Below, in pieces: positions 23,601-34,971 of a DNA stretch of 64,000 nucleotides. Source of the stretch: Botryotinia globosa (taxonomy: Eukaryota; Ascomycota; Leotiomycetes; Helotiales; Sclerotiniaceae); the NCBI GenBank assembly GCA_014898425.1, contig RCSZ01000006.1, positions 2,480,001 through 2,544,000 on the forward strand, in the 5' to 3' direction. How positions within the stretch are numbered: position 1 is the first letter of the stretch; every line of letters starts with the position of its first letter. A program made the translations under genes and the position numbers. Under the pieces are notes generated by a model. The model made no database searches. It worked only from the letters and a program-made list of their open reading frames with translations, and was not told the origin of the DNA.

Positions 23601-24887
23601 GATTTCATCGTTTACCCAAAGAGTTCTCGTTAGTAACTGATCATGCTATTTTCTTTTTCCCCTTGCTAGGGATTCAAGAAACTTCGATAGTATCGTCATT
23701 GATTTACTCGCTCTATTTGTTTCTGCTGTCCTGGACTGTGTTCGTCCAAAGAAAGTGAAATTCCGGAGCGCGGTTGTGCTACGTTCACGTGTTTTCTCTA
23801 ACTTTAGCTGCGATTAACGAATAATAGACGGAAATTAGTTGGCAGTATATCCAGCGCTTCGGATAGCAGTCTAAAGATATATGTTTCTAAATATTCAAGA
23901 GCAATTAGAAATTCGAAAATAATTCAATGTTCCAATCAGATTCAATATCCCAAATGATTTGAGTATTCTAATTGGTCTCGGGGATTTGACAATCTTCATT
24001 GTTGGACTGCAGTCCGGACTATTGGACACCCGAGTTACCAGCATTCAAGCTTAGGACCGTAATGGAGCAAACCAGTATTGGGAGAATTATCATTGGATAT
24101 GCTGAAATCTGTTGCTCGTTTGACCAGGTGATTTCCAACTACGTGATCATTAATCAAATCTATCTATATATGGTTTCAGATGAAAAGAACTTCTTCCAAA
24201 ATTGGATAACTTAGCTCAAAGGTATAGCAGTCGAGAAAACTCTTCTCGTTTGAGGTACGCAGTCCGATGTGGATTCGCTTCCAGATGCCTTGCATTTTGT
24301 CGACTCGGAGAGTCGTGTGGTTAACGAAACTTGCTCGCACGACATCCATGATCTGGTTCAGGATCAGAAGTTAAATCAGAGGATAGGAAATAAAGCTTCA
24401 TTGGAACATGCCGTAAATCGAGATGTGATTCTTTGTTCGCCACGTGCTCAAAACTCTTCCCCCTTTTCTTGTCATTCCACTTTCCATCTCTGGTTAGAAT
24501 TCACATGTGAGGTATGTAGCTCCGAATTGTGAATACACCAGAAAGCACACCACTTTGGGATTCCCCGTAATTTGAAACATACTCCTAGATAATTCTTTTG
24601 CTTCGCGTGGTTGGTATTATCCGAACGGTTCGGCCTAGATTTAATTCGACCTCGCGTAACTCTTCATGTGGTTTAGACGGCATTTATCACGAGGAGATTC
24701 ATAAACACTCAAAAAGGAAAATTGTAGTAGATAGCAATTAAAGGTCAGTTCCGTTATATCACATGAAGAATTATGCAATAGGAGATCAGAGTATCTTTGG
24801 CTATGATTGAAATATAAATTCGGGTCTTTTGGCTCGAATTGAGATGCCATAGCGCGGAGAACACTCTTCATGTTACCTTAAAAAACT
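20669..24887. other. long gene-poor region
   Basis: About 4.2 kb in which I recognise no gene. Short open frames (for example 21011-21385, 22099-22401, 23269-23505, 24269-24532) lack domains and introns joining them. A run of 12 G lies near 21313-21324. A TGTGG-type repeat lies at 21460-21480. A 14-nt match to the 48-nt dispersed repeat lies at 23230-23243. Decayed transposon sequence is possible but not demonstrable by eye. Confidence 0.5.
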
Positions 24888-26369
24888 ATGAAACTTTTGT
24901 ATGCAGCAACAACTTTCTTCATTTTGGCTAGTGAAAAGCCAGCTGGAGCTATAGCCACACACAATGGTCATCCCGCACAGTTCTGCTTTACACGATGCGG
25001 CTCCGAGAGCGTATCTTCTATTTCGACTTCAACACATACAATCAAGATTCCATCATATACTATTTCTACGTATCGTCCGGGAGACTTGATAACAGTTACG
25101 CCCCCCCCCCCCCCCCCAACAGTAACCACTACCACTTCTCTTTCCGTAGCCACGTCTACGCAAATTGGAGAAGCTACTCAAACTATCACAAGCAACGTTA
25201 TTTTAACTGGCACGGTTATCCAGACAGAAACTCTGTTTGAAACAACAGAAATTGGTTCTACTGTCACTGTAGCAGCCGCACAATCAACTTTAACTGTCCC
25301 CGCATATTCTGGATTTCTTCCTTTAGCAAATGACCCTTCTGTTATGGCTAATGGAGGGGCTGGAGGAGCCACCAAGAAACACAGAGAGGCTAAACTCCAC
25401 TCAGAGGTCAGTACTTGGTGAAGAATATTCAAAAAATAAATACACTAACCAAAAATACGCCCTCTAAGCCAGCCAGCTCCAACAACCGCCGCTACCCCTA
25501 CCATCATCCCCACCAAGCTACTAGCCCACAGCTAGTTGATTCTTCAGCTCTTCGTCCCAGGAACTCCGATATTGAGCCCAAGCCAAAAAGATTGTGGTTT
25601 GATTCATGGTGAAAAGGCACCAGATATCCTTCCTCAGTATATTGTCGAGAAATTATCAGGTTTACTCAAACTCAAACAATCACTCTTCAGCCACAAGGAG
25701 GAAGCACCACAACTTTGCCTCCGGAGTTGCAACTTCCGTCATACTATCGAAATCAACACAGGTCATTACATCGGCACCAGCTACCACCACCACAACAGTT
25801 ATCCAAATCGAAAATGTAACGTCGATAAGCATCGAAAAGGATGTGATCACGCAAATTTCACCAACTACAACAACCGCATTCCGACCGCAGGCTACACTAT
25901 ATGATATGTGCCAGGAAAACAAAATCGTAGCGACAGTGGGAGGGGCTACCATCGACTACTCCCTACCCAGCTATGGTCCATCCAGACTCCAGCTTCACTG
26001 GACATATATAGCAGATCCCTATGTGAAACCATATAACTGCTGTGCCATATGCGCACAGTCACCTACATGTGTTGGAAATTACTACAATATAGATAGATAC
26101 AACGGCCAATCCTGGCCCTACAGTGACTTGCTTCACGCATGAAGCCACAGATGGTGTTTGCGATGCCTCTGGGATTCGCTATGTCTTTCGTGCAGATCCC
26201 AAGCGGAACACTCTATCTCCTGATATAGCAGGAAATGGAAATTGCGGTAAAGGACAACTTGATAATGGGGTGAGACCAATGCTGGATGGTAGGTAAAGTG
26301 TAATTCTTCGTATCCATTTAATTTCAGGAAAACGTTCAGGAAGGATCGTTGATTGATGGACAGGGGTAA
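24888..26369 (+). pseudogene. decayed secreted Ser/Thr-rich protein with apple/PAN-like Cys-rich domain
   Basis: Starts with a signal peptide (MKLLYAATTFFILASEKPAGA) followed by Thr/Ser/Pro-rich sequence, as in O-glycosylated fungal secreted proteins. A Cys-containing module lies downstream: CQENKIVATVGGATIDYSLPSYG ... CCAICAQSPTCVGNYYNID, then TCFTHEATDGVCDASG and NGNCGKGQLDNG, ending after a possible intron at 26367-26369. These blocks lie in different frames. The Thr-rich segment changes frame near 25720, and the Cys module changes frame near 26110 (after YNGQS), with no plausible splice sites there. Part of the 25.42-25.61 kb stretch also reads better out of frame. I therefore call a pseudogene. 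An alternative is a functional gene with introns I misread. Confidence 0.55.
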
Positions 26370-26859
26370 AGTTATGGATTGTTCAGTTTCTCCTCGTTCT
26401 CAGACCTTAGTTGGGTCTGATATGTTAAACGTTGAAAAAAGTAGGAGTCAAGAAGAGACAATCTGGTGTTTTGATTATTTCTGATTGATCTTCGGATATA
26501 ACGAATGCCTCACAAAAATACAAGTAAACCACGTATTGATATTTTATATTTTGAAATGAAAATAAAATTAAAACCAGAACCATGGCTGTCTATCTTCTGA
26601 TGAATGGGAACAATGAAATATAAATGGGATCCCGGCTACAAAGCTCATTCGTTTTACATTTGTGCAACTTATCTATCATCCAATGCAAGGCACCTTAGAT
26701 TGTTTCCAAATGTGTATAGTGTAGATAGGTAAGTCTCACCAGTCATTGAGAAAAGTTTTGCCAGATTAAATAAAGTCCGATTCCCAAATATATGCAGAAA
26801 GAAGTGAATCCAACCCAAGTATGAGTACATTTCCATATTACCGTATTCTTCACTACCAT
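26370..26859. other. intergenic, no gene seen
   Basis: AT-rich spacer between convergent ends of the decayed secreted-protein gene and the first P450. Nothing recognisable. Confidence 0.5.
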
Positions 26860-28929
26860 CTATCCATTCTTCTCAAGCTTCCTCAACAAGACTCTCGTTC
26901 CATGTCTTGGGATAACCATTGTGGTATATCCCATGGTGAGTGCTTTATTATCATCCGCCAATTTAAATTCATAGTTGGTCAATAAGTGAGCCAAAATTTG
27001 TTTCAATGACGCGCTGACGTACCAACGACCAGGACTGAGGCGATGTTAGTTCTTGCACCATGCTTAAAACGAATCAAAAATTGATTTACTCACCAAGCTT
27101 TCTTACTAGCCCCCCAAAATGGAAATCCACTACTAACATCCGTATACTTCATCCTGGGTTCCTCTCTCCCTCTATCCTCCGGTAATACAAATCTGAAACC
27201 ATCAAAAGTTTCCGGATCATTGTAATACCTGGGACTCTTCATCAAAGCATCCTGAGGCACCGCAATAATATTCCCTTGTGGAATCGTTTCACCGCTTGAG
27301 AATGTGAATGGTTTCATAACTTTACGTTGGATGGAAAGAGCATCTAATGGGTTCACACGAGCTGACTCGCGGAGGAAAGATTCCATCAAAGGCATGTTCT
27401 TGTACTGCATTTCCTCGGGTAAGGATAGCATAGAGCGGATTTCTTCAGTGAGAGGTTCGATGTATTCTGGGTGAAGACAGAGGTTGTAAATTGTGAAAGT
27501 CAAAACTAGAGGGAGTTGATGGGCGGAGGCGAAAGTGAGGGCGATCATTTGTTGTACGATACGCTCCACGGTGCGTTGGCGGGGGGTTGTAGATGATTCC
27601 TAGACGAGATTAGTAATTTCGACCAGACAGTATGGAAATTGAAATTCTTACAATGACCCATGTTATGCAGTCAGACTGTGATTGACAAGGTTAGCAAGCA
27701 CTTTTTGAAAGTTCTCCATGATAGCTTACGGGTAAAGTTTTCTTCTCCTCGATATCTTTGAGACGTTGGATAACCAAAGGTCTGATATGCCCGGCTATTT
27801 TTTTCATTGCACCACTCCAAGCCATAATTGCGGGGCAGGCGTATCTAAAAAGATCAGAATTGGACATTTGAGACTGTAGAAAATGGAATGCTTACGGAAT
27901 GATGAATGCAGGCATGTAACGACAGAATTCCATAGACAGAATAACATCGTTCGAGTATCGTAACACGGCATCAACATAATCTTGGTTGTTGGCTAGGTAT
28001 TTGTTAGTGAAACGAAACATCAAACATAATCCCAGTGTTTAGACGCACCAAGTTCATCTCCAACAAGCACTTGACAATTGATTCTCAAACCGATAGCCTC
28101 AGACAAGCCTAAGACAGAAACTGAAGTCCAATCTAGGTAGAATTAGTAGGGTAATTTCTCATGAGTAGTTTCCACTAAGTGCGTTACCATCGACAGTTTT
28201 GCCTTTTGACAAAACTTTACTAAAAGCTTCCTCAATCTTTTCTTGAATCCTGGGTCTCAGAGCTGGTTGATTTGTTCTCAGAAGGAATTTAAGAACACGT
28301 CCTGGTATAGTATCATGAGGATCAATCTCTCCTGTCTCAAATCCATAGAATGTGTATTTCGCTTTGACTCTCTATACATCACATTAGCTCCACCCTCATG
28401 GCACAAGTAACTTTTTCTCAAAGGGGAGGGAGAAGACATACATCTTCCATAGCATCATGTAGGGACAAATGATCTTGAGAAGACTCATTTACTTCCGCGA
28501 TGTGTGCCTCAGACGAAACAAAGACTTGATACTCGTCGAGAGCGGGAATAGCAAATGGCTCTCCTTTGGCCTACAATCCAGTTAGTTTTGGATCGGAAAT
28601 AGACTTGGTATTGGGATATCAGATTTCAGTACCTGATCATATGCTTTCTGGATGATATCTGGAGCACTGAGAACATATTTTATGCTGCTAAACCATTTTC
28701 CCCAACGCAACTTAGGTCCAGAGATGAGTATGTTACGCTATCCAAGTTAGTGATTGTTGAAATGATAAGTAGATGAAGAAGGACTTACGGGACGATTGCG
28801 GTAAATAGATGCCGTGACATAAAGTCTATTCAAAATGACCAAAATTACACAAGTATCAAACACCACCTCTGAGGTTATTCTCCAAGCACCCGCTTGAGAG
28901 CGAGCTAGGTCAAAAAGTTCCTGGAGCAT
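26860..28929 (-). CDS. cytochrome P450, ent-kaurene-oxidase-like, intact
   Basis: Membrane-anchored heme-thiolate monooxygenase, probably in secondary metabolism or detoxification. ATG at 28929; stop at 26860-26862. Roughly ten short introns join open exons in frame. The N-terminal anchor is VVFDTCVILVILNRLYV. Following exons include WGKWFSSIKYVLSAPDIIQKAYDQ, AKGEPFAIPALDEYQVFVSS and the TIPGRVLKFLLRTNQPALRP stretch. The I-helix MIALTFASAHQLPLVLTF lacks the common AGxDTT, as is usual in this family. The K-helix ExxR is in FLRESAR, and PETFDGFRF follows. The heme loop FWGASKKA-CPGRW is interrupted by an intron whose splicing restores the Cys codon. It ends TMGYTTMVIPRHGTRVLLRK. It is the only one of the three P450s here without an obvious lesion. 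The substrate is unknown. Confidence 0.85.
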
Positions 28930-30398
28930 CTTGATGATACAAGTCGAGGTATGAAGATGGCCGACACGAAAGATCACGAGAAGGGAACCAGATGTATACT
29001 GCGTGGCAAATGTTCAAATCTGATTCTGAAGAACCAATTTCCTAATTGGGAAGGGTGGGGGTGTAGAATTGTGACTTCACATCAGGCAGAACAGATGAAA
29101 TTACCGTACCTGACTCTAAGCCGTGCCGCGATAGCAGACATAAAATCGACGGTGGTGAGATAGAAATAGCCGCTGCCAACTTTCACAAGTGATGAACCGA
29201 CTGTGATGTCAAGTCACATAAGTGCCGGAAGCACCATAAACTCCGAAATATTCCACTGGATATCTAGATGGTTCATTAAAACTTAATCGTTCCTTCACCC
29301 TAAACAGGCATAACCATTCGATGAGCGGGGCGGATTGTTTAGAGTATGAAATATAGAATATAGCTTCGGTAGTCAGCCCGTTTTAAGAAATTCGCGAGGT
29401 TTCAGTGGAGAAGAAATTTGTACCATTGGGATGAATTTGATCCGTGTGCATGAAGTATCTTGAAGCCTAGTAACATTGAAGGGATTGATTTCTAAAATCA
29501 GCATTTAAGTTTATAATAAATTGCTGATCAGTGATCAGTGATCAGCAATTCCTTGCACTTCTGTTTAATCGGCCCTCGTAAACATGATACATCTCAATCA
29601 GCTCAGGTTAGCGAACGTTTAGAGGAGCGGTTCTGTGTTTTTGTGCTGTGAGTCTAGCCGAGCTGAATTCACCAAGCAAGCATCTAGCCTAGGCCAGGTC
29701 AGGGGTAGTTTAAACCAGGGTATGCGGGGTATGCATGCGCCCGGGATTTCTTCGTAAGGTGCGGATATTCTCCAACAGCATTACTCGGAATGATACCACG
29801 GAAAATGAAGTTGTTAGATCTTCTTTCGAAAAGATTTCCAGAAGAGGTGTTCCATGCGAAGTGTAAACTTATGAGAGAGAGGAGTTGATTGATGATTCTG
29901 GGGCAAATTGTGGTGTGAATTACTTATCCATGGCAAGACCACCAGTAGGTATGCGGACGGAAGGGACACTCCAAGAATGAATTTAGAGATATCTCTTGAT
30001 AAATTAATCGATATATCTTAGGAATAATCGTAATGTTTACTTAAAATTGAATGATCATAAAATAGATTCTGGTATCAAATGATTGAATAATGAAATGTCG
30101 AAATTTTTTTAAGTTGAGAAGTGTTCTATTCGGCTATGCATCCATTCATGGACCAAAAAATCATCCGATCACTGTGACATTTGGAAAATTGAGGACCAAG
30201 ACACAAGGCATGTGTAAAAGAATCAAAAATCTGGGTATTTGCTATATAACAATTTAAAATGAATACAGAACAACCCAAGCCCCTAAGAAAATCGTAATGG
30301 ATCCGTTACGCATGTTATAATCCTTTCCTCGACTGCCAACCATTCCCGCATAACCCATAACCCATAAATCATACAATATATAAAACATCGAATTTGAA
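28930..30398. other. gene-poor region upstream of first P450
   Basis: Promoter side of P450-1 and 3' flank of the receptor fragment. It contains a small near-palindrome at 29521-29548 (TTGCTGATCA...TGATCAGCAA, 10-bp arms around tandem GTGATCA). No gene is supported. Confidence 0.5.
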
Positions 30399-31299
30399 CT
30401 AAACGTGTTCATAATAAGTTCTCTCGCGCTCTGGTGTCGTCGCGAGCTCATGAGTAACCTCATATCGCTGCTTGACCCTAACATTATCCAATGGAAGAAT
30501 GTTTTGCTCGCTTGTTACACTGCTTCCTCCATCGGTAGGACTCTGGCTATCCTTCGAATCCCCCGTTCGCATATAGCTGTCTCGACCGGTAAACGTATCA
30601 AGTGTTACCCTCAATCTATTTTTTCTGCTGTTCTTGGGGTAGATTTCGGAGCTCTTTGGTGGAGTATATTTGGATGGCTTGACATTTTCTTCCTTGGAGA
30701 AGAGACCGCGAATAGAGGCAAGACATACAACGACAATGGCTGGAAGAGAAATATAAATTAGCTTAACAGTTCAAAAAGGATCATTTCAGAGAATTAACTT
30801 ACCGATTGTAGTCTCAATGGCAGACCACATGTAGAGCCAAGAGGTATCAGGCATACGGGTCAATGAACTAACAACTGTAGTTCGCACGATGGCGAAGATG
30901 ACTGTGATAAGGGCTAGAGAGAAGATGATACCGAAAGTAATCTTTCTCTTCATCTTCATTTGTGTACCCCACAACATACTGATTGGGATGATCATGACTA
31001 TGCAAGTTAGTTAAGTCTAACACAAGGAAAGGGGAAGAGAGCTTACTCAAGGCATCGGAAACCACATCCCAAACACAGTTTAACTTCAAAGTAATTTGTT
31101 GGAAGTTTACCGCAGAGTCTGTTGTACATTTTGTTTCGATTGTAGTCAATGGAACAAACAAACAATGATATTGAATTGTTCCAATGCAAGCAAAATAGGT
31201 GCAAATAGTGAAAACAGTGATTGGCCACCATAGGAATTCAACCTTCGCGACATGGGATCCAAGTCGTCGAATAAAGAGCAAGAAGGAGAATTTGACAGA
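30399..31299 (-). pseudogene. 3' half of a split PTH11-like seven-helix receptor (rhodopsin domain)
   Basis: Encodes the C-terminal half only: SVKFSFLLFIRRLGSHV, then VEFLWWPITVFTICTYFACIG, KLNCVWDVVSDAL-IMIIPISMLW, KRKITFGIIFSLALITVIFAI, WSAIETTI and IVVVCLASIRGLFS, followed by a soluble Ser/Thr-rich tail ending YYEHV (stop 30399-30401). Two introns with good branch sites separate the exons. There is no start codon or N-terminal half. The sequence begins immediately after the truncated P450-2 at 31300 with no promoter. The missing half, in the correct phase, is at 41346-41760 on the opposite strand. Members of this family are plasma-membrane receptors of filamentous ascomycetes, some acting in host-surface sensing. 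Confidence 0.85.
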
Positions 31300-32983
31300 C
31301 CGGTATCTTCCTTAATCAACAACTTCAATCTCTCGATTGCATCCTCCTCACTCTCTCCCTCAAGCTGTACAGGCTTAACCTTATAATCTTTGAAGAGACC
31401 CACCAACACACCAACAAATTCAACTTGCGAGAATTTTCTCCCTGGACAAACTCTTGCACCACCAGACCAAGCAATGAACGGATTATTTGCCTTTGGAAAT
31501 TCCAAAAAGGTTTCGGTGGCTGGGTTTGAAGATGATGTTGAAGCGGGGATGATTCAGCGAGAAGGCTCCCAAGCAAGAGAATTGGAACCCCAGTGACGGG
31601 GATGTGTGTGCATGGCTGAGTAACTGGGAATGATCATGGTATGGGGTGGAAGAATGTGAGTTGAGTCGTTTACTTTGAGTTCGCGGGGTTCAGGGCCGCT
31701 TGTTTTTACAATGGCTACGGGAGTGAAGAGACGAACTGTCTCGTACTATAAAAAGAGTCAGTATAAGTTAAAAAACGGCGATGAACCGGGTGAAGTTGTT
31801 GAGTATGTTGACTTACAGTAACCGCCAAACAACGCTTCAGACGAGGGAATATTTCTGCATAGTTCGAAGTTTCTGGGTCTTGATCACCAAATACTTCATT
31901 AATCTCCTCGGCAATCCAATCTTGAACATCAGGACGAGTAGCAATCAATGCAATGCCAAAAGCCAATGTGTTAGCCGTGGTATCATGACCAGCGAAATTG
32001 AAGACGAAGATATTTCCGTAAATTTCTTGTTCCGTCAAGCCACCTTGGCTTGAAGCTTCCTTGCTCTCCGCTTGAGATGCGCGTACAAGTGAATTCATCA
32101 AGTTATTTCCATGTGTGTTCCCGTCTGCAGCGGCTTTCTTTCCTTCTTCGTATGCATTTGTCATATAGTTTTGGAATGTGACAGTTGCTTCATGAAGTGG
32201 CTTCCAGCTTTTTGGTAGCCACCATTTATCCAAATTCTTTGGACCTAATGCAACCAAAGCGATACAATTGTCCAAAATCAATTTCAAGGCATCTCTGATA
32301 TTAGCAGAGCCTTGAGTGTCAGATTCTTCTTCTGCTCCTTGATATGGATATGATTTTCCAAACCCAGCACTAGACATCACGTGTAATGACAATGTCCGCA
32401 CATCATCACCAATGGTGTTGATGGAGGACTTTGATGACCAGTATTTTCGCATTCCGGTAGCTTGACGAATGACTTCTGACCAAACAATTTCATTATTGTT
32501 CTCGTTGAAACAAGTGGCGGTGATCTTGCGATGACGCTGCCATTGCGTTCCCTCGGTCGTTCCGAGATTCGGTCCAAACACGTTTAACATCGCCAACATC
32601 TCCGTTGGTCTGGTAAATTCTCTACCACGTGCATTGATGTCAATCAAAGTCTCTGCATTGCAAAGTTGTAGCCAATTCTTGCCCGGAGTCACGAGGATAA
32701 AAGCATCGCCTATCTCCTGGTGAGCTTTGTATCGATCGTGAATTTCCCATCCTCGATAATTGAAACGAGTGAAGTTTTTGGTGAAGGGTAGATTTTGGAA
32801 GTATGGTAAGATCCTGGTGTCAACGGCCATCCATAGAGGATTACCGGAATCAATAGGTAAGATAACGAGGGGTAGACCGGTTTTCTTAGCTTTGTTGTAG
32901 TTGACAGCTAAAGAATACAGTACGTATGAGATCCATCCTGCCACCGGGATGATGAAACCTAAGAATAACGAAAAACCAGCCAT
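31300..32983 (-). pseudogene. cytochrome P450, 3'-truncated at inversion breakpoint and with internal stop
   Basis: Start at 32983 (MAGFSLFLGFIIPVAGWISYVL, membrane anchor); an in-frame extension to 33103 is less likely. The large first exon includes GTQWQRHRKITATCF, the I-helix FNFAGHDTTANTLAF and the ERR-region start AEIFPRLKRCLA. An intron near 31745-31815 follows, then YETVRLFTPV and the heme motif FIAWSGGARVCPGRKFSQVEF. Two lesions are visible. An in-frame TGA at 31554-31556 sits where a Trp is expected (WEPSR-stop-II). After KEDTG the frame runs directly into the receptor 3' half at 31300. The expected last 20 or so codons are at 41761-41827 on the plus strand. The I-helix AGHDTT and Cys-ligand motifs are otherwise intact, so decay is recent. 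Confidence 0.85.
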
Positions 32984-34156
32984 GATTGTCGACTGAATAG
33001 TAACAAAAGACAGCAACTTTGGCTGACGAAGACAGAAGATATTCACAAACCAGAAGAGAATTATTTCAAAGCTTTGGTGTTGATGACAATTATTCGGGCC
33101 CATTGCCCGAAAATGGAAATATGGGACTTTTCATATGGGAGTGTCCACAATTGATGAATTGAAATGATAGTGAAAGCAGTCAAGAGGCACAGCGCTTGAA
33201 ACAAATTACATGAAGATCATTGGATGGTCAAGAGAAATCTACCTCGCGTCTAGACTTGTAAGTTGTAAGGGTTTAGGAGAGCTACTGGACATTTTGCTTG
33301 TAATTATGGGGCGATGTGATGTTGTCGTTCAAATTATTCGCGAGCCATTATGTATCTACTCCGTGTTATACTTTTTTTCACCCAGGTATATAATTAGATA
33401 TTGATAGACGAAATTCATTCTAGTCCTAATAACGTAACATAAGGGAGTACCCGTCAATAATGAATGTCCAACATGAGATCTTTAAATCTCACATAAGATG
33501 AGACATAAGCACTTGACGAGCTGTTGCATAGCCGGTACATGTACAGTATTTGCGGCCCCCTGGAGTTTACCGATACCAGTCATTCAAGAGTCAAGACTCA
33601 AGAGTCTTGAGTCTTGACAGATATTCAATAATGGGGTAGAGAGTTATTTCGTCAACGCTGTGAACGATAGTCGGTAAAGGCGCAGAATCAAAGTTGGGGG
33701 CTAATAACTGGGACATTCACTGTGATGCGATTAATCACTGTGCCGGGGCTATATCTCATCTCCTACCCACTACCCACTACCTAGGTACTGCAGCCCCATA
33801 CACTAAATTATCCACTGTGCTATAGGCTAGGCTACCCGCCCCCGCTCACGCACATGTGGCTTCGCTAAATTTACCATCCATACGCCAATTCCCTCTATCC
33901 GTGCTCAGCCGTGTCCAAAGATGATCTGATATCTGATACCAACTAGGCTGTACCTGTTCGTTCCTAGGTATCTACATCATATCACAAGAAAGCCACGCCA
34001 AGTTTCGATTCGAAACGCCGTTTCTAAGTCTGAGGAAACCTTAAAAAAGCCAGAGGTATAACAATAGATCAAATACCTAGTACTTTGCTATCATATCTGA
34101 AAAGGGTATTCTTTCCTGAACCCCATCCATACGCACATAATTATACCTACTCCAAG
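32984..34156. other. upstream region of P450-2, no gene
   Basis: Contains the presumed P450-2 promoter, a small palindromic CAAGAGTC/GACTC cluster near 33585-33615, and TACC/TAGG tracts at 33770-33785. No coding support. Confidence 0.5.
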
Positions 34157-34472
34157 ATGCATTTCCCCGCTCTCCTCGCCGATGAGCGCCTCACCCAACT
34201 TCAACACTCAACTGCTACTTCCCAATACTCTGGTAGCTCCGAAGCCACACACAATTCTCCAATTCAGATATCGTGCATCGTTTTAATTATTCTCGGAATA
34301 TTTGCAAAGGCGGCATTCGCGGTTGAAAGTTTGGACTGGTTAGATTGTGAGTTTGTGATTTTTTTACGTCTGGTTATATGAAATTTTGACTAACTACGAT
34401 CCTTTAGATACTATCCTTTGCGTTTTGGTGTGTATTATGGCGACGAAACCATTCGTAGATATTGGAAGCTAA
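34157..34472 (+). CDS. small spliced membrane protein, possible truncated receptor-type N-terminus
   Basis: ATG 34157. Exons 34157-34346 and 34408-34472 join in frame through an intron with GTGAGT donor and GACTAAC branch site, giving about 84 aa. It has two hydrophobic segments, IQISCIVLIILGIFAKAAFAV and DYTILCVLVCIMA, separated by a LDWLD-Y turn. This spacing resembles TM1-loop-TM2 of PTH11/rhodopsin-domain proteins, but the frame stops right after TM2. It could be a truncated relic or a genuine small protein. I do not recognise a specific family. Confidence 0.35.
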
Positions 34473-34971
34473 CACCAGTATCAGACAGGAATTTGGTATT
34501 CTCGAAGACGACCGACTACGTATGTAGTTTTGTGAGTTTTGACCTAGGGGGTCTTGACATTGGTATGGCGTTGATGCAGGCAGAAAGGAATATGGAATAC
34601 AGTTACGATTATGGCTGCGGCTTGGTTTCGGTTTTAGGTTAGGGTCTGGGTCTGGGTTGCATTCTGATCTTTCATTGGCTAGATAGGCTGGATGGCAATA
34701 GGTCATAGGAACTAGGCGGACAGATTTGCATTTCGGATGGCGCAACAGAAATTACGAATTATGAATGAAACTACAGATCAACTGCATCACTATAGAGCAA
34801 CATATAAAATGAAATGAAGAATTATGCTCGTGAAATTTTATCTAATCCATCTGGTGAAAATTGGCCAAGGCAAAGTCAATGTTTCTATCTGAAGATTCGC
34901 TCAAGGAATATATAGCATAGTAGAATCAATCTATTACATTATTAAAATCTTTATCTAGGTATCGATACAAG
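34473..34971. other. intergenic, no gene seen
   Basis: Spacer of about 500 bp with CTGGGT/TTAGGG-like short repeats near 34635-34660. No gene. Confidence 0.5.

Noticed and set aside
31146..31290. P450-2 having a natural 45-residue C-terminal extension (SNSPSCSLFDD...)
   Set aside because: The extension is the receptor 3' half read in the wrong frame; the true P450 end is at 41761-41827.
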